Positions 30,224-40,234 are shown, counted from the stretch's first letter. The stretch is 44,622 nt of DNA from Parashewanella curva (GCF_003675895.1 NZ_ML014786.1:1-44622); one strand, 5' to 3'. Numbers and translations are program-made. The notes: a model not told the origin generated them from the letters alone.

Positions 30224-31603
30224 TTACTTCTTACGCCAAGTAGTACCGTTAGCACCATCCTCTAAGATGACACCAAGTGCATTTAACGCATCACGGGCTT
30301 TATCGGCTGCTGGCCAGTCCTTTTCTGTTCTTGCACGGTTACGTTCAACAATTAAAGCTTCGATTTCAGCCACTTCATCTTGACTGCCCTCACCTTTAAA
30401 GAAGGCTTCTGGCTCTTGCTTCAATAAGCCTAGAACATCAGCTAGCTGCTTTAGCTTAGCACCTAGTGCGTTTGCTGCGGCATCATCTTTACCTTTAAGG
30501 CGATTGATTTCACGCGCCATATCAAACAGTACAGAATAAGCTTCTGGCGTATTGAAGTCGTCATCCATCGCAGCATCAAATTTAGCTACAAATTCGGGTA
30601 CTTCAGCAGGCTCTACACTCAAATCCAAGCCGTTAATTGCCGTATATAAACGTTCAACAGCTGCACGAGCTTGATTCAAGTTATCTTCGGTGTAGTTGAT
30701 TTGGCTACGATAATGACCTGACAACAAGAAATAACGTACAGATTCAGAATCATAATGCTCAAGTACATCACGAATGGTAAAGAAGTTATTCAATGACTTC
30801 GACATTTTCTCTTTGTCGATCATCACCATACCTGAGTGCATCCAATAATTTACATAAGGTGTATCATGGGCACAGCATGACTGGGCAATTTCATTTTCAT
30901 GGTGTGGAAATTGTAAGTCTGAACCACCACCATGAATATCAAAATGCAGTCCTAAATGTTTGCTATTCATTGCTGAACATTCAATGTGCCAGCCTGGACG
31001 ACCTGGTCCCCATGGTGAATCCCAAGTAGGCTCACCTGGTTTAGACATTTTCCATAACACAAAATCCATTGGATTTTCTTTTGAATCTTCAACCTCAACG
31101 CGAGCACCTGCTTTTAGTTGATCTAAGTCTTGACCAGATAAACGGCCGTAATCAGCAAATGATTCAACGCGGAATAGTACGTCGCCACTTTCTGATACGT
31201 ATGCATGGTCGCGTTCTATCAGGCGCTCAACCATATCAATCATTTCAGGGATATGCTGAGTCGCACGAGGTTCTAGATCTGGACGGATCATATTTAACGC
31301 ATCGAAATCTGCGTACATTTCATTGATCAAGCGCTCAGTCAACGCATCACAAGATTCGTTGTTTTCGTTAGCACGCTTAATAATTTTATCGTCAACATCA
31401 GTAATGTTGCGGTGGTAATCAAGGTTGTAGCCTTTATAACGAAGGTAACGGGCAATCATGTCAAAAGACACAAAGGTTCTACCATGGCCAATGTGACAGA
31501 GATCGTAAATGGTGACTCCACAAACATACATGCCAACTTTGTCTGAACGAATTGGCGTAAACTCTTCTTTTTTGCGGGTCAAGCTGTTGTATATCTTCAG
31601 CAT
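30224..31603 (-). CDS. cysS: Cysteinyl-tRNA synthetase
   Basis: 459 residues, class I. Zinc-site cysteine in [14 protein letters not shown] motif as CHIGHGRTF, further zinc ligands in WHIECSAMN and [11 protein letters not shown], and KMSKS in [10 protein letters not shown]. Charges tRNA-Cys. Divergent from ppiB, with about 210 bases of shared upstream region that holds no other visible gene. Confidence 0.98.
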   Translation of the reverse strand: MLKIYNSLTRKKEEFTPIRSDKVGMYVCGVTIYDLCHIGHGRTFVSFDMIARYLRYKGYNLDYHRNITDVDDKIIKRANENNESCDALTERLINEMYADFDALNMIRPDLEPRATQHIPEMIDMVERLIERDHAYVSESGDVLFRVESFADYGRLSGQDLDQLKAGARVEVEDSKENPMDFVLWKMSKPGEPTWDSPWGPGRPGWHIECSAMNSKHLGLHFDIHGGGSDLQFPHHENEIAQSCCAHDTPYVNYWMHSGMVMIDKEKMSKSLNNFFTIRDVLEHYDSESVRYFLLSGHYRSQINYTEDNLNQARAAVERLYTAINGLDLSVEPAEVPEFVAKFDAAMDDDFNTPEAYSVLFDMAREINRLKGKDDAAANALGAKLKQLADVLGLLKQEPEAFFKGEGSQDEVAEIEALIVERNRARTEKDWPAADKARDALNALGVILEDGANGTTWRKK

Positions 31604-31815
31604 CTTCGATCTCTTTTTGGAAAACTAAAACAATTGTGGATTAGCAACACATATCCACTTACCAATATGACTACATAATTAATGTGTCACAGAGGTAAAA
31701 TTCTAGCATGGTGACAATAAAGTTGAATACACTTGATTTAACTTCTGATGAACTAATTGAGTGAAATATAGGATTAAGCTAAAATTCAGCTTTATTCTAT
31801 GAAGTAATTAGCGAA

Positions 31816-32310
31816 ATGATCACATTACATACAAACTTTGGCGATATCAAAATCAAACTTAATCATGAAAAAGCGCCTATCACAGCAGCTAACTTTGAGT
31901 CTTATGTTAAAGACGGCTTTTTTGATGGTACTATTTTCCACCGTGTTATTGATGGATTCATGATCCAAGGTGGTGGTTTCACTGAAGACATGCAACAAAA
32001 AACGACTAAAGAAGCGATTCAAAACGAAGCAAATAATGGTCTTTCTAACAAGAAAGGTACACTTGCAATGGCTCGTACTCAAGCTCCTCACTCTGCTTCT
32101 TCACAGTTCTTTATCAATGTAAAAGATAATGATTTCTTAGATTTCAAATCTGAAACTCTTCAAGGCTGGGGCTACTGTGTATTCGGTGAAGTAGTAGAAG
32201 GCATGGACGTTGTTGAGAAAATCAAGAACGTTGCAACTGGCACTAAAGGTATGCATGCTGACGTACCATTAGAAGCGGTTATTATTGAAAAAGTATCTAT
32301 CGACGGCTAA
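31816..32310 (+). CDS. ppiB: Cytoplasmic cyclophilin-type peptidyl-prolyl isomerase
   Basis: 164 residues, no signal peptide, so the cytoplasmic form. Cyclophilin motifs [15 protein letters not shown] (active-site Arg and Gln), [16 protein letters not shown] and [11 protein letters not shown]. Followed after 9 bases by lpxH, as in many gammaproteobacteria; probably one transcript. Confidence 0.96.
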   Translation: MITLHTNFGDIKIKLNHEKAPITAANFESYVKDGFFDGTIFHRVIDGFMIQGGGFTEDMQQKTTKEAIQNEANNGLSNKKGTLAMARTQAPHSASSQFFINVKDNDFLDFKSETLQGWGYCVFGEVVEGMDVVEKIKNVATGTKGMHADVPLEAVIIEKVSIDG

Positions 32311-32319
32311 TTTTTTAGT

Positions 32320-33030
32320 ATGAGCGTACTTTTTATTGGTGATCTTCATTTAAGTGAAGATCACCCTTATATCACAGATTGTTTTTTTCATTTTTTGCAG
32401 ACTCATGCACAAAAAGCTGAGGCGCTGTACATCCTTGGTGATCTTTTTGAAGTGTGGGTTGGTGATGATGTAGCCGAGCCGTTTGCAATAGAAGTTGCTG
32501 AAAAACTCAAGGCTATATCCCGATACACCAAAATTTATTTTATCAATGGCAATCGTGACTTCTTATTAAGCCACAGATATGCACGTCAAGCCGGAATGAA
32601 AATTTTGGATGAAGTTCATACCTTAGACTTATACGGTAAACCTACGGTTATACTCCATGGTGATAGCCTTTGTACTTTAGATGAAGACTATCAAAAATTC
32701 CGCGAGTTTCGAAACAAAGCTTGGGTAAAATGGTTATATGCCAGTCTACCGGGTGGTATCCGCAGAGCCATAGCTAGCAAAATTCGAAATAAAAGCAAAA
32801 GTTCAAACCAATATAAAACCACTCAAATCATGGATGTTGAGCCTTCTGCTGTGAAAAAGCTAATGCAGCAAACTAACACGGTACAAATGATTCACGGACA
32901 TACCCATAGGCCAGGTTATAACCAAGTCGATGAAATCAGAGAGCGAATTGTGGTTGGTGACTGGTATGAACAAGGCAGTATGTTAGAAGTATCTCAAGAT
33001 GGAGCGACGTTACACACACTGCCTTTTTAG
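32320..33030 (+). CDS. lpxH: UDP-2,3-diacylglucosamine diphosphatase LpxH
   Basis: 236 residues. Metallophosphoesterase that cleaves UDP-2,3-diacylglucosamine to lipid X in lipid A synthesis, at the inner-membrane face. Metal motifs in order: GDLHLSEDHP (7-16), GDLFEVWVGDD, GNRDFLL, ILHGDSL and GHTHRPG. No clear Shine-Dalgarno; likely depends on ppiB translation. Confidence 0.96.
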   Translation: MSVLFIGDLHLSEDHPYITDCFFHFLQTHAQKAEALYILGDLFEVWVGDDVAEPFAIEVAEKLKAISRYTKIYFINGNRDFLLSHRYARQAGMKILDEVHTLDLYGKPTVILHGDSLCTLDEDYQKFREFRNKAWVKWLYASLPGGIRRAIASKIRNKSKSSNQYKTTQIMDVEPSAVKKLMQQTNTVQMIHGHTHRPGYNQVDEIRERIVVGDWYEQGSMLEVSQDGATLHTLPF

Positions 33031-33051
33031 TGCCTCAACTACTGAGGCACT
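33029..33051. terminator. Hairpin at the lpxH/miaE convergent junction
   Basis: Nine-base-pair stem AGTGCCTCA/TGAGGCACT (33029-33037 with 33043-33051, five-base loop). The lpxH stop overlaps it and the miaE stop lies in and beside the loop. No T-run on either strand, so termination efficiency is uncertain. Confidence 0.5.
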
Positions 33052-33821
33052 CCACTATGAAACTTAAAATCAGAATCTGGAGTACTGATTAACTCAGATT
33101 CTTTCTCACCAAAAAACGCCACTCGTTCTGAAATATCGCCACCTTCAATTTCTTCAGCCAGCATTAAGTAGTCTTGATAATGTCGAGCTTCACTTCGAAG
33201 TAAAGAAACATAAAAGTCACCTAAACGTTTATCAACATGAGGAGCAATCGCTGCAAAACGTTCACAAGATCTGGCTTCAATGTATGCACCGATGATTAAC
33301 TTATCAATCAAGGTATCAGGTTCATAGCTGGTTACATGACGGATCATGCCTTTGGCATATCGACTTGAAGTGATGTTTTCGTATGGTATATCAAACTCAT
33401 CCATCAATTCCAAAACTTGATAAAAATGGTGCAATTCTTCTTTTATCAAAAGCACCATTTTATCTACCAAGTCTTGACCATAAGGCATACCGGACTTAGG
33501 TAGCATGGATTTGGTTAACGTATTGTGTTTAACCAGTTCGCGCCAATCACCTTCTTTACGATAAGCAAAATCTTCAAATGGCTTTAACCATTCTAATAAG
33601 GCATCGCCACTTTCTTTATCTACGGCATACTTGCGAATCAAGTACATGGCACTTTGAGCGGCTTTTAACTCACAGATTAGATGATCGATTAAAATTACCG
33701 ACAAATTTTCAGGCTTTATCGCCTCTGTTATCCATTCGTCAGGGGTTCTGCACTTTAAAAATTGATGAATTGGAGAAAGTAACTCTGTGTAGCTCAACGA
33801 CTGAATTTCCTTAAATAACAA
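33039..33821 (-). CDS. miaE: tRNA 2-methylthio-N6-isopentenyladenosine-37 hydroxylase
   Basis: 260 residues. Diiron ferritin-like hydroxylase acting on ms2i6A37 of tRNAs reading U-starting codons. Metal-ligand helices are visible: ICELKAAQS, KEELHHFYQ, YIEARSCERF and RSEARHYQDY. Convergent with lpxH; only 8 bases apart. Borders the accessory region that begins at about 33.9 kb. Confidence 0.93.
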   Translation of the reverse strand: MLFKEIQSLSYTELLSPIHQFLKCRTPDEWITEAIKPENLSVILIDHLICELKAAQSAMYLIRKYAVDKESGDALLEWLKPFEDFAYRKEGDWRELVKHNTLTKSMLPKSGMPYGQDLVDKMVLLIKEELHHFYQVLELMDEFDIPYENITSSRYAKGMIRHVTSYEPDTLIDKLIIGAYIEARSCERFAAIAPHVDKRLGDFYVSLLRSEARHYQDYLMLAEEIEGGDISERVAFFGEKESELISTPDSDFKFHSGVPQ

Positions 33822-33892
33822 TAGCGCGATTGTATCGCAATCAGCGTTTACTCCAAAGTCGTAACTGTCATTTACAAACTAAAACCATAAAA

Positions 33893-33919
33893 AAATGCCC
33901 GTCGATAAAACGGGCATTT
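33893..33919 (-). terminator. Intrinsic terminator of exported-paralogue copy 1
   Basis: Ten-base-pair stem AAATGCCCGT/ACGGGCATTT (33893-33902 with 33910-33919, seven-base loop), then T-rich on the minus strand. 21 bases past the stop of the gene at 33940. Confidence 0.87.
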
Positions 33920-33939
33920 ATATTTATTTCATTACTTCT

Positions 33940-35511
33940 CTATTGGTTCGTCTTGGCAAATTCAAATGCAACATCTTGATGTACAGCAGGAAGATCTGCG
34001 ACGGTAACAGAACTATCATTTGGTTTTAAAATTGCGGAATGCCCATCTGACGAATGCTCAGCAATATAACCTTCATAGATTTTTATAGAGCCATCACCTT
34101 GACGTTTTGCCCAACGAACTCTGCTTCCCCGCCAAGTTTTGTCCCCAGTGGCAATGTTAGAAAAATCAAGATAATTGGATCTATCATCGGAGCTGGTATT
34201 TTCTTTTCTTAACGTTATGCGCCCATTGCTATCGATACTATCCACAACAAAGAAACGGCTGTTTCCAAAGGTATCGATATTTAAAGGTGCGTCTTGGAAT
34301 TGATCACCTGAAGTCATAAGTAACCACGGATAAAAATTACTTGAATCAATATAAGTATCAGTTGTGACTTGAGCATCGAGATTAATTGGAGCAAATACTC
34401 CTGATTTAGAGCTATTCACGACAGCAAGGCTTGGTGAATACCAGCCTGACACAGGCGGGGCATCGTTATAGTTGTCAGTATTGAAATCCCCTCTACTTTC
34501 ACCTTTGTCTTTTACTGTCTCAATAATACTTGGGTGAAAACTAAAAGTGTTACCGCTTGTAGCCCCTCGATCTAACTGTCCGATAGAAAAGAGAAAGCTA
34601 TCAGGCAAAAATTTCATACTAGATATCCCACTTTTTCCGATTAACGTATTTGTTGAGTCATGCTGATCTAGTAGCCTACTCACATAACTAAAATAATTTT
34701 TAGGGAATTTAGTTGAACTGTTTAAAGGCTTGAGTTTGAGATAGAGTTTACTTTCGATACCTGTCATAGCATGCGTTAAGTCTACATCTTTAAAAGTAAT
34801 ACCACCTTCAATAAAAATACTTAATGGAGAACCATTGCCACCTTTAAACTCTACTGGTACTGCATCTTTAGTAATTTGAATTCCGGGTTTACTTACGATT
34901 GTAGCATTAGCAGAGTCATCTAATGTGATTAATGACACCTGCACGTTATGAATGCCATTTGAGATACCATAAACATTGCAAAACTTACTTGTAGCAAGGA
35001 AAGTAGAAGTATCTTGTTCCCCAAATGTGTTATTACTGTGGGCAATGGGTTTTGCAAACCCAATTATTCTTGTTGAAGGAATACTTTCACCATTAAGTTT
35101 TGCATTTTCACTTTGTTGAGAGGCGACACTAGGATTAGGAAATGTACCTGCAAATGCTGTTTGCAAATCTAAATCCATTTTTATGCGTCTTACTTTTTGA
35201 TTCGATTGCTGATCTGTTTGTACGCCATCAAAATTCGTCGTATAGTCCTTGAACTCCTTTAATCCATCAATTAAAAAACGCTGATTATTGGTTGGATCAA
35301 TCACTTCAAAACCAGATAAATCCTTGCTAGTTACACCTGCATTTACATTAAAAAAACCAAGATGCTTGGGCATGGTAATTAACGCTGTAGAGTCGGCACC
35401 GCCACAATTTACATTAATAGGAATTGTTCCAGCTTGAACACTCGAAGCAAATACAGCTACAGAGATAGCAAAAATTACTTCGATATTGGTTATGAATATC
35501 TTCTTAAGCAT
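33940..35511 (-). CDS. Exported protein of an unrecognised tandem family, copy 1 (intact)
   Basis: 523 residues. Signal peptide 1-27 (MLKK, hydrophobic core, cleavage after SVQA). The mature protein has two cysteines (C36, C178) that could form one disulphide. Segments shared with the neighbouring copies, in order: NVNC...MPKHLGFFNVN (33-57), TDQQSNQKVRRIK (99-111), VEFKGGNGSPLSIFIEGGI (220-238), DAPPVSGWYSP (350-360), and a C-terminal module of about 120 residues (GDQFQ...RFFVVDSIDSNGRITL...GSRVRW...YEGYIA...FEFAK). Mostly predicted beta strand, no membrane span. I recognise no known domain. GAGG lies 7 bases before the ATG. The best preserved member: signal peptide, start and Shine-Dalgarno all present. 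Confidence 0.88.
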   Translation of the reverse strand: MLKKIFITNIEVIFAISVAVFASSVQAGTIPINVNCGGADSTALITMPKHLGFFNVNAGVTSKDLSGFEVIDPTNNQRFLIDGLKEFKDYTTNFDGVQTDQQSNQKVRRIKMDLDLQTAFAGTFPNPSVASQQSENAKLNGESIPSTRIIGFAKPIAHSNNTFGEQDTSTFLATSKFCNVYGISNGIHNVQVSLITLDDSANATIVSKPGIQITKDAVPVEFKGGNGSPLSIFIEGGITFKDVDLTHAMTGIESKLYLKLKPLNSSTKFPKNYFSYVSRLLDQHDSTNTLIGKSGISSMKFLPDSFLFSIGQLDRGATSGNTFSFHPSIIETVKDKGESRGDFNTDNYNDAPPVSGWYSPSLAVVNSSKSGVFAPINLDAQVTTDTYIDSSNFYPWLLMTSGDQFQDAPLNIDTFGNSRFFVVDSIDSNGRITLRKENTSSDDRSNYLDFSNIATGDKTWRGSRVRWAKRQGDGSIKIYEGYIAEHSSDGHSAILKPNDSSVTVADLPAVHQDVAFEFAKTNQ

Positions 35512-35630
35512 AATAATACCTCAATTGGATTCAGGTGCTCTTGGAGTGAACACCAAACGTAACTTATGAGGTATAAGCATATAATATATAACGTCTTAAT
35601 TTGATTAATGTTTATTCATAATAACACTGC

Positions 35631-36340
35631 TTATCTCGAAGTTTTTGCAAACTCAAACTCGACCACATCACCCATACGTTGCAAGGTATTCAGTGACTTA
35701 GAATTACCGTTTAAATTAAGAAAACTTAACTCCCATTAGGTACTTAATTAAAACGATTAATTCTCCGTTGACTAAAGCTAATGCTGCTACGCCTAAATTA
35801 CTTCCCAACGCCCACCAGAGCTAACGTTAACAATCAATCTGACTTCGTATTGTAAATCAGCACTGTATTGGGGAGATACATCACAGTATGTGGTAAAGGT
35901 AATGACTCCAAAAGTATCATTAAGTGTAGGGTTGCTTATTGATGTTGAATTTTGACCATTCATTAGACTGTCATGATCAAAATTACTGTCTTGGTTACGC
36001 TCTAAGAATTTAACTTTGAAACGTCTCACTCTTTGTTCGACTGCTGATCGGTAACGAGTTTATCTAGGGTTACGGCAAAATCGATATTGTATTTCATTCC
36101 CGAAACGGCGTATGTGATATTTGAGTTAGGATCTTTAAACTCTAAGCCATAAATATCACTTGGGATTACATCTGAATTAACAAAAAATAACCCTAGATTT
36201 TTAGGGAAAAGAAAAACAGTATTGTTTGAGCTTGATGTGTGAGGACACTCCATGTGCAAAGGTATTGTGCCGGCAAAGACTCCAAATGAAATCCAGTTAA
36301 AAATCCAAATGATGTAAACCAACACACTCTTGAGAGTCAT
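35631..36340 (-). pseudogene. Exported-family copy 2, frameshifted with central deletion
   Basis: Starts like its neighbours (signal peptide ending VFAGTI, then MECPHTSSSNNTVFLFPKNLGLFFVN) and keeps LVTDQQSNK at 36035. A base appears to be lost in the A-run there, so the frame ends as KE-stop while the continuation RRFKVKF is in the next frame (to 35793). The middle about 200 residues are missing, and a frame-broken C-terminal remnant (KSLNTLQRMGDVVEFEFAK) is found at 35631-35725, itself missing one base in the A/T-rich FLNLN stretch. At least two frameshifts plus one deletion: dead. Confidence 0.85.
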
Positions 36341-36445
36341 AGGATAACATTGTTTTAAAGAAGTATTCTTTCATCCTAATAAGCTTGGCTGAATTACGAT
36401 TTAACGTTGGCATTGTGTTTTTTAGATACAACGTTTTCTTATTGG

Positions 36446-38020
36446 TTAATTCACTGTTTTAGCAAATTCCATGGCAATCACATCTCCTTTTTGCGGCAGA
36501 GTATCGAGTGATTTTTCATCATCATTTAAATTGAGAAAAGCATAAGAACCATCTTCAGAATGCCAACCAAAATACCCTTCATAAATTTTGGCTCGACCAT
36601 CTTTGGGGCGCCTTACCCACCTGACTCGACTTCCCCACCAAACTTGGTCACCATCAGCCACATGTGAAAAATCAAAATATGTGGGCAGCTCATTGGCGTT
36701 TTCATCCATCCTTTTAAGCTTTATTCGACCGTTAACGTCTATGCTATCAACCATAAAGAAACGATCATTTCCAAAAACGTTTAAATCTATTGGCTGATTT
36801 TGAAAACTGTCACCTTGGCTCATCAAATAGTCTTGTAATGCAATGTTTCTCGTATTAAAAGTATTAACTTCGGCTTCAGAAGACAGGTTAAGTGGGCCTT
36901 GAACGTTACCATAACCAATATTGTACATATTTAGATTTGGAACATACCAACCAGATATAGGAGGTGCATCGTTATAATCTCCTGATGTGGGATATTGCCC
37001 AGGGATATCTTGAGTTGGAACGGTTTCGAGGATCATAGGAGCAAAGTTAAATTGATTTCCTGTACTGGTATTATTATCAAAATCGCCAAGATTGATTGAA
37101 ACACCACCTTTAATTAACTCCATACTTGAAAGAATATTATTCAAGGTCTCTTTATTTTGTTTATCAAAATGGACTATATAACGATTTAAATACCCGAAAG
37201 CATGCTCTGGTAAATTTGAAGCATTATTTAGAGGGGTGATATGTAATTCAAGTCTATGCAGGTATCCATCAACGGCCTGTGATAAATCAACATTTTTGAA
37301 TGAAATTTCTCCCTCAATAAAAACACTTAATGGCGAACCATTGCCTCCTTTAAATTCTACAGGAACCGCATTTTCAGTAACACTTACTCCCGGTTGACTA
37401 ACAACCGCTGCCTGATGCACGCCAGTCTTTTTGACTAAAGAGATTTCAACATCGTGAGTTTCATTTGACTCACCATAAAAATGACAAAATTGAACAGTAG
37501 TAACAAATGTCACTGTATCTTGATTTTTGGGTATTGAAGAAACACTATGCTGAGGAGAGGCAAAGCCTAATATTTGAGTTATAGGAACTGAAATACCATC
37601 TACATTACTCACTTCCAGCTGGCTTTTGGGTTTGACTTTTAGGCTAGGCTTTATTCCAGCAAAAGTATTACCAATATTTAAATCCAGCTTAAATCTTTTC
37701 ACTCTGGTATTTGATTGCTGATCGGTTTCAACAGCATCATAGGTTGTTGTAAATTCTGCGGAGTCACTAAAGCCGTCAATCAAAAAGTGTTTATCCTTGA
37801 TAGGATCATTAATATCAAACCCAGATAACTCATGACTATCTACATCAGCATTGACATTAAAAAATCCTAAGTGCTTAGACATTGTTATCGTCGCATAGCC
37901 ATCATAGGAGTCACAGTTAACATTGATCCTTACTGTACCGGCATGCACTACTGGCGATAAAATACCGAAAATTAAAAATAACAATGAGTTGAACTGAAAT
38001 CAAATAGGCTTTTTATACAT
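36446..38020 (-). CDS. Exported-family copy 3, with an in-frame TGA inside the apparent signal peptide
   Basis: The long frame ends at 36446 and is open up to 37999, with a TTG (37984) as only start (512 residues). But an ATG at 38020 reads in the same frame MYKKPI, then TGA (38002-38000), then FQFNSLLFLIFGILSPVVHA, together a textbook signal peptide. So the original start was probably 38020, with a nonsense codon now at position 7. Everything downstream is preserved: NVNCDSYDGYATITMSKHLGFF, TDQQSNTRVKRFK, VEFKGGNGSPLSVFIEGEISF, DAPPISGWYVP and the C-terminal module ending IAMEFAKTVN. Either a recent pseudogene, a weak TTG-started gene, or a sequencing error. No Shine-Dalgarno is visible at either start. 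Confidence 0.8.
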
Positions 38021-38111
38021 AATGCTAACGGCTACAGGAACTCAAGATGCTGAGATTATAAAAAGTTTTGGTATCTCGCGTAATTAAATTTCATTCACTT
38101 TATGCGCAAAC

Positions 38112-39554
38112 TTATTCTACTTTTGCAAACTCAAATGCAATCACATCATCTTTTTTAGGCAAGGTCGATAATGACTTACCTCCACTATACAAATTAAGGA
38201 AGGCGTAGCTACCATCAGGTGCATGCCAAGCAAAATATCCTTCTTGAATTTTGTCATTTCCTTTTTCATCCTTAATTAACCACCGAATTAAATTTCCAAA
38301 CTTAGTTATATTGCCATCACTAAGCTTGGAAAAATCGAAATAGATTGGAGTAGTATCATCATTTGGTTGTAACTTCTTCAGTCTAACTCTACCTTCAGAA
38401 TCAACACTGTCGACGATATAAAATCGACCATTGTCAAAGACATTAGGGTTTAATAATTGGTTTTGGAACACACTCCCCTGCTCGATCAACTCTGCCATTT
38501 GAATTGACTCTTTAGAATCATTACTACTGATAACAACTGGAACTTGGCTAAACGATTTTACGGACTCAAAGATATCAGGTTGATTTTCCGCATTCATTTT
38601 CTGAAGGGTAACATCAGGAACATACCAACCGGGTGCAGGAGGTGGAGCATCGTAACCAGCCAGCGTTTGTTGAATTGAAGGTAAACTATTAAAGTCAGTA
38701 TCAACTACTGTATCTTTATCAATTCTTGCAACTGAAAGATTGATGCTATGAGAATCAATTTCATAACTAGCAGCATCACTATAGCTGCCAATTGGATTAT
38801 GTTGTGAATAGTAAGGAAGAAATGTTATTTCCCCCTTTCTATATGAAGCGTCAGGTAGTAAAGACTCATTATTACTTGGTATTAGAGTTAAATCGATATT
38901 ATCAAATGGGTTATCTTTTGGAATTGCTTTTGAATAATTAATCCCAGTCTCAGTGATCCCACCTTCAATATAAATGCTCAAAGGTGAACCATTACCACCT
39001 TTAAAGTCAACGGGAATAGCGTCATCAGTGGTTACGACTCCAGGCAGGCTTATTAAACCATAATGAGGCGTTATGTATTTTGTCCCTAATTTGACCTCTC
39101 CTTTTAAATCTTTTTGAACATTGGGGTTATTCACGCAAAAGTGATTATATCCCTTAATTTTAACGGTATCTGACTCTGAGTTACTGAAATTATTATCTTG
39201 CTTCGGGCTTCCAAATTTAAGTTTTAAGCGCCTTACTTGTTTGCCTGACTGTTGATCAGTAGCCAGTTTATTTAACTCAACACTATAATTTATGGACTCC
39301 TTAAGGCCTGAAAAAAGAATGGTGTTAAAGCCCGGTACTAATGGCCCAAACACCCACAAACTAGTGATATTATTAGGTGTAATAGCCGGACGTATTGAAA
39401 AAAAACCAAGGACTCTAGGGATAGTGAGAATAGCTGGAGCAGAAACATCAGCTGAACACTCTAAATGCACTGAAATGTCTTCTGAAAAAGCATTATTCAT
39501 TACCATGGTTAACCCAAGGCATGCCATTGATGCAAGTTTATTGATCGCGTTCAT
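38112..39554 (-). CDS. Exported protein of the tandem family, copy 4 (intact frame)
   Basis: 480 residues. Signal-like N-terminus MNAINKLASMACLGLTMVMNNAFSEDI, probable cleavage near NAFS. Shared segments: HLECSADVSAPAILTIPRVLGFFSI, LATDQQSGKQVRRLKLKF, a single central cysteine in NHFCVNN, VDFKGGNGSPLSIYIEGGITE, DAPPPAPGWYVP and the C-terminal module (GRFYIVDSVDSEGRVRLKK ... IQEGYFAWHAPDGSYAFLNL ... IAFEFAKVE). More diverged from copies 1 and 3 than they are from each other. No Shine-Dalgarno is obvious before the ATG; no terminator is visible at its end. Function unknown. Confidence 0.85.
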   Translation of the reverse strand: MNAINKLASMACLGLTMVMNNAFSEDISVHLECSADVSAPAILTIPRVLGFFSIRPAITPNNITSLWVFGPLVPGFNTILFSGLKESINYSVELNKLATDQQSGKQVRRLKLKFGSPKQDNNFSNSESDTVKIKGYNHFCVNNPNVQKDLKGEVKLGTKYITPHYGLISLPGVVTTDDAIPVDFKGGNGSPLSIYIEGGITETGINYSKAIPKDNPFDNIDLTLIPSNNESLLPDASYRKGEITFLPYYSQHNPIGSYSDAASYEIDSHSINLSVARIDKDTVVDTDFNSLPSIQQTLAGYDAPPPAPGWYVPDVTLQKMNAENQPDIFESVKSFSQVPVVISSNDSKESIQMAELIEQGSVFQNQLLNPNVFDNGRFYIVDSVDSEGRVRLKKLQPNDDTTPIYFDFSKLSDGNITKFGNLIRWLIKDEKGNDKIQEGYFAWHAPDGSYAFLNLYSGGKSLSTLPKKDDVIAFEFAKVE

Positions 39555-39672
39555 AGTGTTGATTAAGTTGAATCGATTTACTCAATGTTAATAACAAATG
39601 CCTGAATACAGTCTGAACTCACACTGTTGCCATCTGCACACCACTTCTCTTTAGCTTTGATGAACGCAAAAA

Positions 39673-39702
39673 ATGGCTTAAAACTTATTGTTTTTAAGCC
39701 AT
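39673..39702 (-). terminator. Terminator after the 3' remnant copy 5
   Basis: An 11-base-pair stem ATGGCTTAAAA/TTTTAAGCCAT (39673-39683 with 39692-39702) followed on the minus strand by Ts. It indicates that the broken copy once had its own transcription unit. Confidence 0.75.
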
Positions 39703-39724
39703 ACACAATCGAACATCTTGAGAC

Positions 39725-40127
39725 TCATCCAACTTTTGCAAATTCAAACGCTATCACTTCGCCTTTTTTAGGTAAGGTTGATAATGATTTAACACCATCA
39801 TTTAAATTGAGGATTCCATAGCTTCCATCTGGAGCATGATAACCAAAATACCCTTCTTGCATTTTTCATTACCTTTTTCGTCATTAATCAACCAGCGGAC
39901 TCGGCTTCCCCACCATGTTATGTCACCGTTACTGAGTCGAGAAAAATCAAAATAGTGAGATTGCACACCGTTTGGCAAAGGTGCAATCGTTTTAAGCTTT
40001 ATCCGCCCTTCTGCATCAACACTATCTACAATATAAAATCGTCCATCTTTAAAGACTGAAGGATCGAGAAGGTCATTTTGAAAGGCATCTCCTAATTTGA
40101 TTAGTTTTGCCATTTGAAGAGATAAAT
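39725..40127 (-). pseudogene. Exported-family copy 5, 3' remnant only
   Basis: Only the C-terminal about 130 residues remain: DLSLQMAKLIKLGDAFQ (compare SIQMAELIEQGSVFQ in copy 4), RFYIVDSVDAEGRIKLK, WWGSRVRWLINDEKGNEK. One base is lost in the A-run at about 39862, after which EGYFGYHAPDGSYGILNLN continues in another frame to FEFAKVG-stop (39727-39725). The upstream edge coincides with the outer end of the hairpin at 40127-40190, which probably marks the break point. Confidence 0.85.
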
Positions 40128-40190
40128 CATGTTACGCACTAACAGCTTTTAGAGACTGAAGTTCTGTAAAGCTGTTAGTGCGTAACATGA
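40127..40190. repeat. 23-bp perfect inverted repeat (hairpin) at the broken end of copy 5
   Basis: Arms 40127-40149 and 40168-40190 are perfectly complementary, with an 18-base loop. No T-run and no obvious gene inside. The truncated gene copy stops exactly at the left arm. Possibly a miniature mobile element or recombination hot spot. Confidence 0.85.
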
Positions 40191-40234
40191 GTTAATAACT
40201 GCACTCAAGCAAACCGATAACACTATGGCCAATT

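Noticed and set aside
37998-38004. Selenocysteine at the TGA of copy 3
   Set aside because: The codon lies in a signal peptide, where a selenocysteine has no sense, and sister copies have no cysteine there.
39292-39591. Plus-strand frame of 99 codons over the start of exported copy 4
   Set aside because: Opposite to a gene with signal peptide and family homology; no supporting signal of its own.
40127-40190. Integron attC site
   Set aside because: The arms lack the RYYYAAC/GTTRRRY core pairs, and no integrase or cassette structure is seen.
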